Of a stretch of DNA of 60,387 nucleotides, positions 27,801-34,927 are shown piece by piece (the first letter of the stretch is position 1; the number at the start of each line of letters is the position of its first letter). The stretch comes from Bacillota bacterium (GTDB taxonomy: Bacteria; Bacillota; Clostridia; Lachnospirales; Lachnospiraceae). The notes beneath the pieces were generated by a model. It saw only the letters and a program-made list of their open reading frames with translations, had not been told where the DNA came from and made no database searches. The stretch covers positions 1-60,387 of the forward strand of contig JAMPHT010000014.1 in assembly GCA_023663285.1 (NCBI GenBank). The letters are read 5' to 3'. The translations under genes were made by a program, and so were the position numbers.

Positions 27801-27956
27801 CTCCGCGTAGTACTCCTCTTCCCCGGTGTAGGCATCTTCCTCTTCCGCGTAGTATTCCTCTTCTCCCGCGTAGGCTTCTTCCTCGTAATCTTCCCAGTCT
27901 TTCCAGGAATCATCTCTCTTATCAGGGCGCTTTGTATGATTAAAAATTTTTTTCAT
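24864..27956 (-). CDS. Large GH25 wall protein with repetitive cytosolic tail
   Basis: This protein of about 1030 residues likely remodels or anchors in peptidoglycan. Its order is: an acidic, Tyr-rich tandem-repeat tail (about 20-115) on the cytosolic side; a membrane segment (about 147-170); a SpaA-like domain; Thr/Ala-rich Big2-like beta domains (about 418-739) with motifs like VTGVAAGEAVISYSA; a choline-binding-type wall repeat (YTGWQTLNGHVYYF); and a GH25 lysozyme domain from about 834 ([22 protein letters not shown]). Catalytic acids are present. The start at 27956 follows AAAGGAA; an in-frame start at 27977 is weaker. It has its own promoter, and no terminator separates it clearly from the rml operon. 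Confidence 0.9.
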   Translation of the reverse strand: MKKIFNHTKRPDKRDDSWKDWEDYEEEAYAGEEEYYAEEEDAYTGEEEYYAEEGEEAYTGEGEYYAEEGEEAYTGEGEYYAEGEEAYTEEGEYYAEGEGAYEEAGEIVYEDDDLYNADYRGEQTRGDGDRERNQGGWLIRKLREMSVMDRVIAGTGVAVFVLALITGVVLLSSRMSANQASDFVSVGTQLEGIDLIGGRGLVAVADAQVARLEAAAMVRDPEEEFPAEEEEPGYEENEYSRQVSVEMNMTSIQKDLKIKFTNEKTGKLVANVPFSVTVTDPDGKSSIWSDDDMDGIIYKKDIAAGTYKVAMEELSDEKYAGYSVSTATRTVEVKKDIAYEKVDVANEVKTEAEVDAKKEDTAKNETVVESVLQDTVAWVESTTVGTSYIEVKKSDVADPLTILTLAAGLDGRFQRMTLQSNAANITAGAGTEIKVGGATQLTATQNITAGEKETITGVAPESESWSSSNPAVADVDSKGLVTGVAAGEAVISYSATVKVTYTVTTEVTATPDPTVSGGDAAGTTTEQTETKTEDLTVSGQIAIKVTDAELAKFTLTADKTTLVTVIKGTATAQVTAKDHTEGKKLVYQVSSDKETIAAATVDAAGKVTVTGVAAGVANITVTANYEGGTADTAVTTVIQVTVGANKVIELSSTATLAYVANPLILNVTLKGATEAAPQITVESSDANVMKVTLGALKTENNVITAPVTLEPLKQGSATLTVKCTENGEEVKAVCVVTVKADPKTDKETPLLDKAKQPLYVYDNNLKDYRPATYADYYTYDKFYLKGEVKYTGWQTLNGHVYYFTAEGKKVTGEQVIQGAKYNFASDGSLVTGSGTMGIDVSKWNGTIDWNAVKNSGVSYVIIRCGYRGSSQGALIEDPKFQTNIKGATAAGLKVGVYFFTQAVDEREAVEEASMVLGLIKNYKISYPVFLDVESSGGRADSISKETRTAVCKAFCKTIQNAGYTAGIYANKTWLDNKIDASALSAYKIWLAQYAQTPTYTGRYDLWQYRSTGRVSGISGNVDLNLSYLGY
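27640..27895 (-). repeat. Coding tandem repeat, about 45 bp unit
   Basis: About six units of 13-15 codons encode variants of EEAYTGEGEYYAE. Two central units are nearly identical at the DNA level (CGCGTAGTACTCTCCCTCTC on the plus strand), which suggests recent unit duplication and possible length variation. Confidence 0.85.
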
Positions 27957-28015
27957 AAACAAATTCCTTTCCGCCACAAAAAACTTAAAAATCAGAAATT
28001 TAACAATTCTGTAAT

Positions 28016-28044
28016 ATTATAGCATCCCCCTTTATCTTCAGCAA
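28016..28044 (-). promoter_or_regulatory. Promoter for the large GH25 gene
   Basis: TTGCTG (28039-28044), a 17-base spacer and TATAAT (28016-28021) lie on the minus strand about 60 bases before the start. Confidence 0.7.
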
Positions 28045-28102
28045 GCGTTAACTCCATTTCTTTATAATTTCTTAAATCTCTTTTAAAATCCGCCTGATAA
28101 TC

Positions 28103-28131
28103 TGGACTTTCCAAGCGCATAATAGTACAAT
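28103..28131 (+). promoter_or_regulatory. Promoter for SGNH-like gene
   Basis: TGGACT (28103-28108), 17 bases, and TACAAT (28126-28131) on the plus strand, about 60 bases before the start codon and divergent from the GH25 promoter. Confidence 0.6.
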
Positions 28132-28192
28132 AATCAAAAAGCCGGGGCTGTCCCGCGGACAGTCTCCGACCGGTGAAGGAACGGAGAAAAAT

Positions 28193-29368
28193 ATGCACAG
28201 ACAGGACATTCCGGACATTGAGATCATAGATTTGGATACCGATATTGCCGCAAAGAATACTGTTGATGATGGCAATAACGGGGCTGCTGCGGACGACGCT
28301 GATACCGATACAGATGACGGCGATTCCGATAAGAACACCGACGATGATACGGACGACACTGCTGCCCGAAAGCCGTCACGCTCCGGAAAGTTTCGCCTTA
28401 ACGTACACATGGTTTTACTTGCAGTAGTGGTTTTGACCTTCAGTTACATTTTTTACAAGTATGTAAATTTCGGACAGATCGTGGAGCAGGATAAGGATCC
28501 CTCGGAAGCGGAGGATTACACCTTGGAAAGCTACGATAATATTCTGGCTCTGACGGACGAAGCGGGAAACGTGATCGCGCCTGATTTGGAGGACGGGCTT
28601 TCCATTGCCGTTTTCGGAAACGGCCCTTTTGCGGAGGACAGGGATTCAGATGAGGGTCTTGCAGGAATGTTAGCCAAAACCACCGGCGCAACAGTCTATA
28701 ACTGCGCCATCGACGGCAGCCGCCTGGCTTCCAGCGTGCCAGGCGGTCCCAATATGGACATTAATCCCTGGGACGCTTTCTCCTTTTACTGGATGTCATT
28801 TTATTCAACAGATGTGGAACTGATCGACTTTTACGGACGGGCCCTGGAAACTCTGGGTACGGATACGCCGCCGGAGCTCCTGGAGGTTCGTGAGATTTTC
28901 TCCACCCTGGATTTTGATACAATAGATGTCATTGTCATCATGTATGACGCCTCGGACTACTTTGCAGGAGCTCCCGCCGCCCCCACAGAGGACCTTGATG
29001 TTATCCAGTCGTTTACCGGAAATCTGGAGGCCGGACTGAAGGTTCTGCGGGAGCATCATCCAAACACCCGCATCATCGTAATGTCCCCCACCTATGCTTT
29101 CTCTGACCAACTGGATGAAAACGGCGACTATATCAGCAGCGATATCGTCCGCTACGGTCAGGACAATCTTTCCACCTATATAAGCAAAGCGGCTGAGACC
29201 TGCTCCGCAGAACAGGTCTCCTTCGTAGATAATTTTTATGTCACCTTTAATGAAGATAATGCCTCCAACTACCTGACCGATAATATGCACCTGAATTCCG
29301 AGGGCCGTAAAAAGGTGATCGAACGGCTCGTCTATGCCCTGAATTATTACGACGCCTTTTACGAATGA
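28193..29368 (+). CDS. SGNH-like membrane protein lacking the usual nucleophile
   Basis: The protein has 391 residues. The N-terminal 65 are cytosolic and rich in Asp, then comes one membrane segment (about 68-87) and an outside domain with the SGNH/GDSL hydrolase layout. The block-I position, where GDS is expected, reads FGNGPFAED; the block-III position, where GxND is expected, reads MYDASDYF. The terminal DNMHLNSEGR keeps the Asp-x-x-His pair. So Ser and Asn appear lost while the fold is kept. It may be a glycan-binding or regulatory relative of acyl esterases. GGAGAAAAAT precedes the ATG. It stands alone on the plus strand within the glycan locus and meets the DUF6077-like gene tail to tail. 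Confidence 0.75.
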   Translation: MHRQDIPDIEIIDLDTDIAAKNTVDDGNNGAAADDADTDTDDGDSDKNTDDDTDDTAARKPSRSGKFRLNVHMVLLAVVVLTFSYIFYKYVNFGQIVEQDKDPSEAEDYTLESYDNILALTDEAGNVIAPDLEDGLSIAVFGNGPFAEDRDSDEGLAGMLAKTTGATVYNCAIDGSRLASSVPGGPNMDINPWDAFSFYWMSFYSTDVELIDFYGRALETLGTDTPPELLEVREIFSTLDFDTIDVIVIMYDASDYFAGAPAAPTEDLDVIQSFTGNLEAGLKVLREHHPNTRIIVMSPTYAFSDQLDENGDYISSDIVRYGQDNLSTYISKAAETCSAEQVSFVDNFYVTFNEDNASNYLTDNMHLNSEGRKKVIERLVYALNYYDAFYE

Positions 29369-29384
29369 CAGACCGCCGCCCGGA

Positions 29385-30155
29385 TCAGCCGCCCGTTTCC
29401 GGCGTCACCAGTGGCACTGCCGTATCGCGGTAGATGATATAACCGTCTGTCTGCCCGAATCTCTCCCAGCCGAAATCCAGGGGATCTCCCAGAAGCTCTT
29501 TTCCCTCTCTGAGTATAATATAATGACAGCTCACCTCTCTCGCAAGGGGGACAAGCACCTCCAGATCTACGATCTCTCCTTCCATGGCGTCATACAGTTC
29601 ACCGCCATAGCCCATAATGAATACTTCCCGCCCATAAGGCATACAGACCATCGGAGAATACTGGCGGACATATAAAAGCAATTCTGACGGGAACACCGCC
29701 ATGACCTCCCTGCCGGGTACTACGATAGCATCGCAAAGATGTACCACACTGTCCGGTACATGATACAGATTTTCCGCCCTGCTGTACAGGGGATTACTGT
29801 ATACCAGCTTCCCGGACAGAGCTATAAGCGCCATGACAGACGCTGCAAACAAAAGCTGTTTTTTTCCGGCCAGCCTGCCGAAAATACTTACCGCCGCATA
29901 GGCGATCACCACGATAACAGGCATCAGCCAGCAAATACGGAAATAGATCTCACTGCCCACGATCTTACAGAAAGCGGAGGCAAACAGCGGGTTAAAATAC
30001 AGTGCCAGCATGATGATCGGCATATATACCAGCACGATCCTCTTAGACCTTTGTTTTTCATTGACAAGCAGATAGATCAGTGATGCCACAAACCAGAGCA
30101 TCACAAAGCCTGTTCCCATATACCTTTGAAATACTGCTATTACTTCAGTCCACAT
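29385..30155 (-). CDS. C-terminal part of split membrane protein
   Basis: This 256-residue product has about four hydrophobic segments and then a soluble tail of about 120 residues (MPYGREVFIMGYGGELYD, HYIILREGKEL). It begins in the same reading frame as the upstream gene, five codons after its stop, and has its own AAGGAAGG site six bases before the ATG. The two together make about 610 residues, a typical size for multi-pass GT-C-like proteins. It could be translated separately or be the rear half of a gene broken by one nonsense codon. Confidence 0.65.
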   Translation of the reverse strand: MWTEVIAVFQRYMGTGFVMLWFVASLIYLLVNEKQRSKRIVLVYMPIIMLALYFNPLFASAFCKIVGSEIYFRICWLMPVIVVIAYAAVSIFGRLAGKKQLLFAASVMALIALSGKLVYSNPLYSRAENLYHVPDSVVHLCDAIVVPGREVMAVFPSELLLYVRQYSPMVCMPYGREVFIMGYGGELYDAMEGEIVDLEVLVPLAREVSCHYIILREGKELLGDPLDFGWERFGQTDGYIIYRDTAVPLVTPETGG

Positions 30156-30167
30156 ATATGACCTTCC

Positions 30168-31229
30168 TTACCCCAGCACCAGATATAACACCAAAAATAC
30201 CGCCGGTATCACGCAGCAGACAGACACAGGCAGAAGCATTTTTATTCTGCGGCAGCATACGGCGATACAAAGTCCTCCTGCTCCCGCCAGCAGGCAGACA
30301 AGCAGCGCCCCCTGCGTACTGCACAGACAGCCGGAAACCATAGTCATTCCAAGCAACAGCCAATACGAAACGCCTGCCTTCTCCCCTCGCTGCAGCCGCT
30401 CCGCTAAAATAAACAAAAGCCAGATAAGAAAAGGTATCACTATGTCAGCCAGGACCGCCTTGCCCTGCGCCGTTCTCACCAGCAGAAAATTCTCCGAGGT
30501 ATAAAGGGACTGTCCTCCGAATATCACCAAAAGCTCAATAAAGAGCATAAACAGCGGGAGCTCCCGGCGATTGTTTCCCACCAGGCTTCTGCCTATCAGA
30601 TAGAAAATGGAATAGGCCATGGCAATCAATGCCATCGGCAGTACGATCTGAGAGATCGTAGCGGCATGCACACCGGACAGTCTGGCAAGAAACGCTATCC
30701 ATACCGGAAAAGGCGCCAGCCCGTGACGTACATCCAGTCCTGTGCCAAAGCCTGTGTAGGGCAGATTCTGATACATGGTGTCCGAGTTTTCCGTAATGAC
30801 GGCAGTGGCCACATAATAAGCGTCGTCGCCCTCCTCGTATGCCTGGGTCACCGCAAGCACCTGCTGCAGGACAAAAAGTCCGAAAACGACCAGCCACAAC
30901 AAAAGCGCCACCCAGTCCTTTTCCCGCTCCTGCCTCTTGGCCGGAATCATCCTGACCTTACGTCTCCGGACTGCCGCCCCAAAAGCCGGAAGCAGCGCCA
31001 GAAGCATAAAGCACCCAAACAGTATGCACTGATACAAAAAGCTGCTATTCGGACGTATCAAAATCACCGGCACACAGATGACCTGAAACCCCGCCCATAG
31101 AACCATCTGTCCGCCCACCCACCTAAGGGGCAGAACAGCAGGGCTCTTTTCCTCCGGAGGAACAAACAGTCCGCCCACAAAGAAGGGAACCACCAAAAGC
31201 AGCAGCGCGAGAATCAATATCCGGATCAT
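30168..31229 (-). CDS. N-terminal part of split membrane protein (DUF6077-like)
   Basis: This 353-residue product has about nine hydrophobic segments. After the fourth it has an outer loop with EGDDAYYVATAV and an aromatic PFPVW motif, which resembles GT-C-type proteins and, from memory, the DUF6077 family. The stop (TAA) follows a run of hydrophobic residues in what should be mid-protein, and the next gene continues in frame. It starts two bases after the WecE-type gene ends in the direction of transcription, so it belongs to the pseI operon. Function is not known; extracellular glycosyl transfer is a reasonable guess. Confidence 0.65.
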   Translation of the reverse strand: MIRILILALLLLVVPFFVGGLFVPPEEKSPAVLPLRWVGGQMVLWAGFQVICVPVILIRPNSSFLYQCILFGCFMLLALLPAFGAAVRRRKVRMIPAKRQEREKDWVALLLWLVVFGLFVLQQVLAVTQAYEEGDDAYYVATAVITENSDTMYQNLPYTGFGTGLDVRHGLAPFPVWIAFLARLSGVHAATISQIVLPMALIAMAYSIFYLIGRSLVGNNRRELPLFMLFIELLVIFGGQSLYTSENFLLVRTAQGKAVLADIVIPFLIWLLFILAERLQRGEKAGVSYWLLLGMTMVSGCLCSTQGALLVCLLAGAGGLCIAVCCRRIKMLLPVSVCCVIPAVFLVLYLVLG

Positions 31230-31231
31230 TC

Positions 31232-32353
31232 CTAAAACCTCTTTACCACATCGCAGATAAAGTCGACCTGCTCCAATGTCAGCCCATAGTACATGGGCAG
31301 ACGCATCAGCCGCTCACTCTCTCTGGTGGTATATTTGTCCTCACCATGGAAACGTCCGAATTTCTGTCCCGCAGGCGCCGTGTGCAGGGGAATATAATGA
31401 AATACGGAAAGGATCCCGTTTTCCTTCAGGTCCGCAATTCTTGCCGTCCTCTCCTCGATATCCCCGGCCTTGATATAAAACATATGGGCATTGTGTACGC
31501 AGCCCTCCGGCACCACAGGCAGTTCTATCTTCCCTGCCTCCGCCAGGGGCAGCAGATTCTCATAATAGCGGTTCCAAAGAGCAAGCCTTGCGTCGTTGAT
31601 CTCATCCGCTATTTCCAGCTGGGCGTAGAGATAGGCCGCATTCATATCGCTGGGCAGATAGGAGGAACCATAGTTGACCCAGGTGTACTTGTCGATCTGG
31701 CCCCGGTAAAATTTGCTTCGGTTGGTGCCCTTCTCCCGGATGATCTCCGCCTCCTCCACATTCTTTTCATCCCGTATCAGCAACGCGCCGCCCTCGCCCA
31801 TGCTGTAGTTCTTGGTCTCATGGAAGCTGAAGCAGCCGAAATCGCCTATGGTTCCCAGGGGCTTCCCTTTATAAGAGGACAGGATACCCTGGGCGGCGTC
31901 CTCAATGACTGTCAGCTGATACCTGTCTGCAAGCTCCATAATGGTATCCATCTCACAGGACACCCCCGCGTAATGAACCGGCACGATGGCTCTTGTCTTT
32001 TCCGTCACCGCCGCTTCGATCAGCTTCTCGTCAATATTCATGGTGTCCGGACGAATGTCCACAAACACCGGGATCGCTCCCCTGAGCACAAAAGCGTCCG
32101 CCGTGGACACAAAGGTATAGGCAGGCATGATCACCTCGTCTCCCGGCTGTATGTCAGCCAGCAGCGCCGCAAGCTCCGTTGCATGGGTGCAGGAGGTGGT
32201 CAGAAGGCATTTTGCAGTCCCCGTTCTCTCCTCGATCCACTCATTGCACCTTTTGGTATATGCACCGTCGCCGCAGATCTTCTGGTTTTGCACACATTCC
32301 TGAATATATTCCATCGCTTTGTCCGCACAGGGCGGCACATTAAAATTGATCAT
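31232..32353 (-). CDS. wecE: WecE/RffA-type sugar aminotransferase
   Basis: This PLP enzyme of the DegT/DnrJ/EryC1/StrS family probably converts dTDP-4-keto-6-deoxyglucose to dTDP-4-amino-4,6-dideoxygalactose. It has 373 residues. Family features close to WecE include TTSCTHATE, IMPAYTFVSTADAFVLRG, the PLP lysine in SFHETKNYSMGEGGAL, and REKGTNRSKFYRGQIDKYTW. The start at 32353 follows AAGGAGAAGGGGAA; 23 upstream in-frame residues are excluded. The substrate would come from RmlB in the neighbouring operon. It overlaps the DPM-type GT2 by 14 bases. A C-3 or glucose-configured product is possible. Confidence 0.88.
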   Translation of the reverse strand: MINFNVPPCADKAMEYIQECVQNQKICGDGAYTKRCNEWIEERTGTAKCLLTTSCTHATELAALLADIQPGDEVIMPAYTFVSTADAFVLRGAIPVFVDIRPDTMNIDEKLIEAAVTEKTRAIVPVHYAGVSCEMDTIMELADRYQLTVIEDAAQGILSSYKGKPLGTIGDFGCFSFHETKNYSMGEGGALLIRDEKNVEEAEIIREKGTNRSKFYRGQIDKYTWVNYGSSYLPSDMNAAYLYAQLEIADEINDARLALWNRYYENLLPLAEAGKIELPVVPEGCVHNAHMFYIKAGDIEERTARIADLKENGILSVFHYIPLHTAPAGQKFGRFHGEDKYTTRESERLMRLPMYYGLTLEQVDFICDVVKRF

Positions 32354-33344
32354 TTCCCCTTCTCCTTTCATTTCCTTCCGCCGGCCTGCCGGAGCGTCCG
32401 CCGCGGCAGATGACCTGTCCATGCAGGTTGTCCGTCACCTTGCTGATGATATATTTGGGCCTGCCCTTTACCTCTTCATAGATCCTGGCAATATAATGTC
32501 CGATAATGCCCAAACTCAGCATCAGAAAGCCGCCGATGATCAAAAGCAGGAGGATCACGGTGGTAAAACCCTCCACAGAATCCCCCAGCAGGAACCGCAC
32601 AAAGGTCTGCACCCCCATCACCGCGCTGAACAGAATGAACAGCATACCCGTCACCGTTACCAGCTGCAGGGGAAGCGTGCTGAAGGATGTGGCATTGGAC
32701 ACGGCGTATCTCATCAGGCTAAAGAAGGACCACTTGCTCTCTCCGAACCTGCGCTCCTGCACCTCATACTCCACACTCTCCGTCCGAAACCCCGCCCAGA
32801 AGCTTAAGGCCCGGAAGAAGGTATTGCGCTCCGGAAGGGCCAGAAGCACATCCACCACCTTGCGGTCCAGCAGCTTAAAATCCGACGAAGCGCTCATATC
32901 TATCTTGATCAGCCTGCTCATGATCTTATAGAAAAGTCCTGCGGACAGCCTGTGTCCCAGGCTTTCCTTTCCCCGGCTGGTCTTGATCCCCTCCACGATC
33001 TCCACGCCTTCCTGCCACAGCGCCCACATCCTTGGAATGATCTCCGGCGGATGCTGCAGATCGCAGTCCATGACGACCACCGCATCTCCCGCGGCAAGCT
33101 CAAGTCCCGCAAAAATACCCGCTTCCTTGCCAAAATTTCTTGAAAATTCAGCCCCCTTGATTCGGGGATTCTTTTCGGACGCCTTCTGTATTTCCCCATA
33201 GGTGCCGTCCCCGGAACCGTCGCTGATAAACACCAGCTCATAGTCGATCTTATTCTCCTCAAGCAGCTTTGACAGAACCCCTGCTGTATTCGCTATATTC
33301 TGTTCCTCGTTGTAGGCAGGCAGAACAATTGATAACAACGCCAT
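32340..33344 (-). CDS. DPM/GtrB-type polyprenyl-phosphate glycosyltransferase
   Basis: This enzyme, 334 residues, likely makes a polyprenyl-phosphate-linked sugar as donor for reactions outside the membrane. The GT-A domain begins LLSIVLPAYNEEQN and has VFISDGSGDGT and the metal-binding VVMDCDLQHPPE; RNFGKEAG follows. Two C-terminal membrane segments (about 230-255 and 265-290) are standard for GtrB. The start at 33344 follows AGGAGATATGAG. It sits between a GtrII-like protein, its probable partner, and the aminotransferase. No GtrA-type flippase gene is seen nearby. Confidence 0.9.
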   Translation of the reverse strand: MALLSIVLPAYNEEQNIANTAGVLSKLLEENKIDYELVFISDGSGDGTYGEIQKASEKNPRIKGAEFSRNFGKEAGIFAGLELAAGDAVVVMDCDLQHPPEIIPRMWALWQEGVEIVEGIKTSRGKESLGHRLSAGLFYKIMSRLIKIDMSASSDFKLLDRKVVDVLLALPERNTFFRALSFWAGFRTESVEYEVQERRFGESKWSFFSLMRYAVSNATSFSTLPLQLVTVTGMLFILFSAVMGVQTFVRFLLGDSVEGFTTVILLLLIIGGFLMLSLGIIGHYIARIYEEVKGRPKYIISKVTDNLHGQVICRGGRSGRPAEGNERRRGNDQF

Positions 33345-33357
33345 CTCATATCTCCTC

Positions 33358-34908
33358 TTAACGATGTATATTTTCTGTCTTAATGTACATGACCCCGTCC
33401 ATGATCTGAATGGAATTCTCCCCTGGGAAGCTGTCCATAGCCATATACGCTTCGTCATAGTACATTTCCGCCATAGCCTCCGCCGGCAGGATATTCAGGG
33501 TGGCCCCCAGATAATGCTGTATAAACAGCCTGTAATTTTCTCCCGTGTACAACAGAACATCCCCGCTTATACCAATCATTCCGGAGGTCACCGGCAGCGT
33601 AACGTCTGTAGCCGGGAACTGCTCGTCCCCCACCACGCCTATCATGGCAATAGGGATCCCCTGATAATACCCCGGCGTCTGCTCGATCCTGTCCAGAAGC
33701 CGTACACAGTAGGCATAGGTCTTTTCATACCTCCTGTTCAGGTTAGAATAACCGATGTTATCCATCACCCCGTAGAAAAACACCAGCACAAAGGCTGCCC
33801 CAAAAGCCGCCCACTCCAGCGCCGCTCCCCCGCGGATCTCCCCGGCCCGCCTCTCCACAAGGGCAATGAGCCCGATGGGAAAAAGCACCCACTGATAACG
33901 CATCAACAGATGATAATTCACCGACGGAGATACCATCAATATGACGTCTGCCCCAATGGGCAGCGCCAAAAGCGCCACCACTATTATAACGAAAAACCAC
34001 GGACTCTTCCACCACTTTCTTTTTGCCGCCATAAGGATCACAGTGGCTAAGCCTCCGCAAATCAACAAAAGCCAGGCCGCCGCGGAGATCCAGTTGTTCC
34101 AGAGCACGTTTCCCCTCAGGGAAAAAGCAGCAAAATCCCGATACATTCCCGCGATCCGTTCCAAAAGCCCGCCCTGGGCTCCGCCCTGGGAAAGGCCGGA
34201 GATTCCCTGGTAGGTATCCAACTCCTTTCCCTGCAGCTGCAGGAGCACCAGCAGGATCACATAATAAAGCACCGCCCCCAGCGCGCCCATATACAGATAT
34301 CGCAGTCCCCTCTTCACCTTCTCCAGCAGCCCCGTCTGCTCCATTGCCAGCGCCAATATGGCAAAGATAGAAAGAATCATGGCAAACGCAAGATAGCTCT
34401 GGTAAGTCCCCAGGCTGAAGGCAAGGCAAAGGGCCCCCGGCAGGAAACCGTACCGATACTTCTTCGTAAACAGTACAGCCAGCACGGCCAGCAGCAGCGC
34501 CAGCATATATCCGTCCAGTGTAAACACATAGGCAAAGGTGGAGGCAAGCGCCGGAAACGCCACCAACAGCCCGCTGACCGCCACAATAGCCCATTTTCTC
34601 TTAAGCTCCAGCAGCTCTGTCAGAGCCGCCGCAGTCATTCCCAGAAAGAACAGTCCCAAAAGGCCGATCACCCAGGGAACGGTGTAAAAGGAAGAAAAAC
34701 CGCAGGCAATCATCAAAAACCATCTTCCTGAGGTGATCATATTCTGGTCAAAGTAAATGCTGCTCAGCCCGTCGTGGTTGGGAATATCCGAGAGCATTGC
34801 TGGCATATGTACCAGCAGCCCCGTCACAAAGGCCGCCAGAAAAGCTGTTTTCCATTCCTTTTTCACTTTTCTTCCCAATTCCTTCAACATTATCCCAGGA
34901 CCTTTCAT
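33358..34908 (-). CDS. GtrII-like membrane glycosyltransferase
   Basis: The protein has 516 residues and about ten membrane segments. The first outer loop reads DIPNHDGLSSIYFDQNMITSG, then SGRWFLM, which matches the glucosyltransferase GtrII family that uses polyprenyl-phosphate sugars outside the cell. A soluble C-terminal part of about 110 residues follows. GGGAGGTGTAAGC precedes the ATG. Its neighbour downstream is a GtrB-type enzyme, so the pair probably forms a side-branch decoration module. The acceptor may be the exported glycan or a protein. Confidence 0.82.
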   Translation of the reverse strand: MKGPGIMLKELGRKVKKEWKTAFLAAFVTGLLVHMPAMLSDIPNHDGLSSIYFDQNMITSGRWFLMIACGFSSFYTVPWVIGLLGLFFLGMTAAALTELLELKRKWAIVAVSGLLVAFPALASTFAYVFTLDGYMLALLLAVLAVLFTKKYRYGFLPGALCLAFSLGTYQSYLAFAMILSIFAILALAMEQTGLLEKVKRGLRYLYMGALGAVLYYVILLVLLQLQGKELDTYQGISGLSQGGAQGGLLERIAGMYRDFAAFSLRGNVLWNNWISAAAWLLLICGGLATVILMAAKRKWWKSPWFFVIIVVALLALPIGADVILMVSPSVNYHLLMRYQWVLFPIGLIALVERRAGEIRGGAALEWAAFGAAFVLVFFYGVMDNIGYSNLNRRYEKTYAYCVRLLDRIEQTPGYYQGIPIAMIGVVGDEQFPATDVTLPVTSGMIGISGDVLLYTGENYRLFIQHYLGATLNILPAEAMAEMYYDEAYMAMDSFPGENSIQIMDGVMYIKTENIHR

Positions 34909-34927
34909 GCTTACACCTCCCTCACCG

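Noticed and set aside
27640-27895. CRISPR-like array
   Set aside because: The units are contiguous, in frame and coding; there are no unique spacers.
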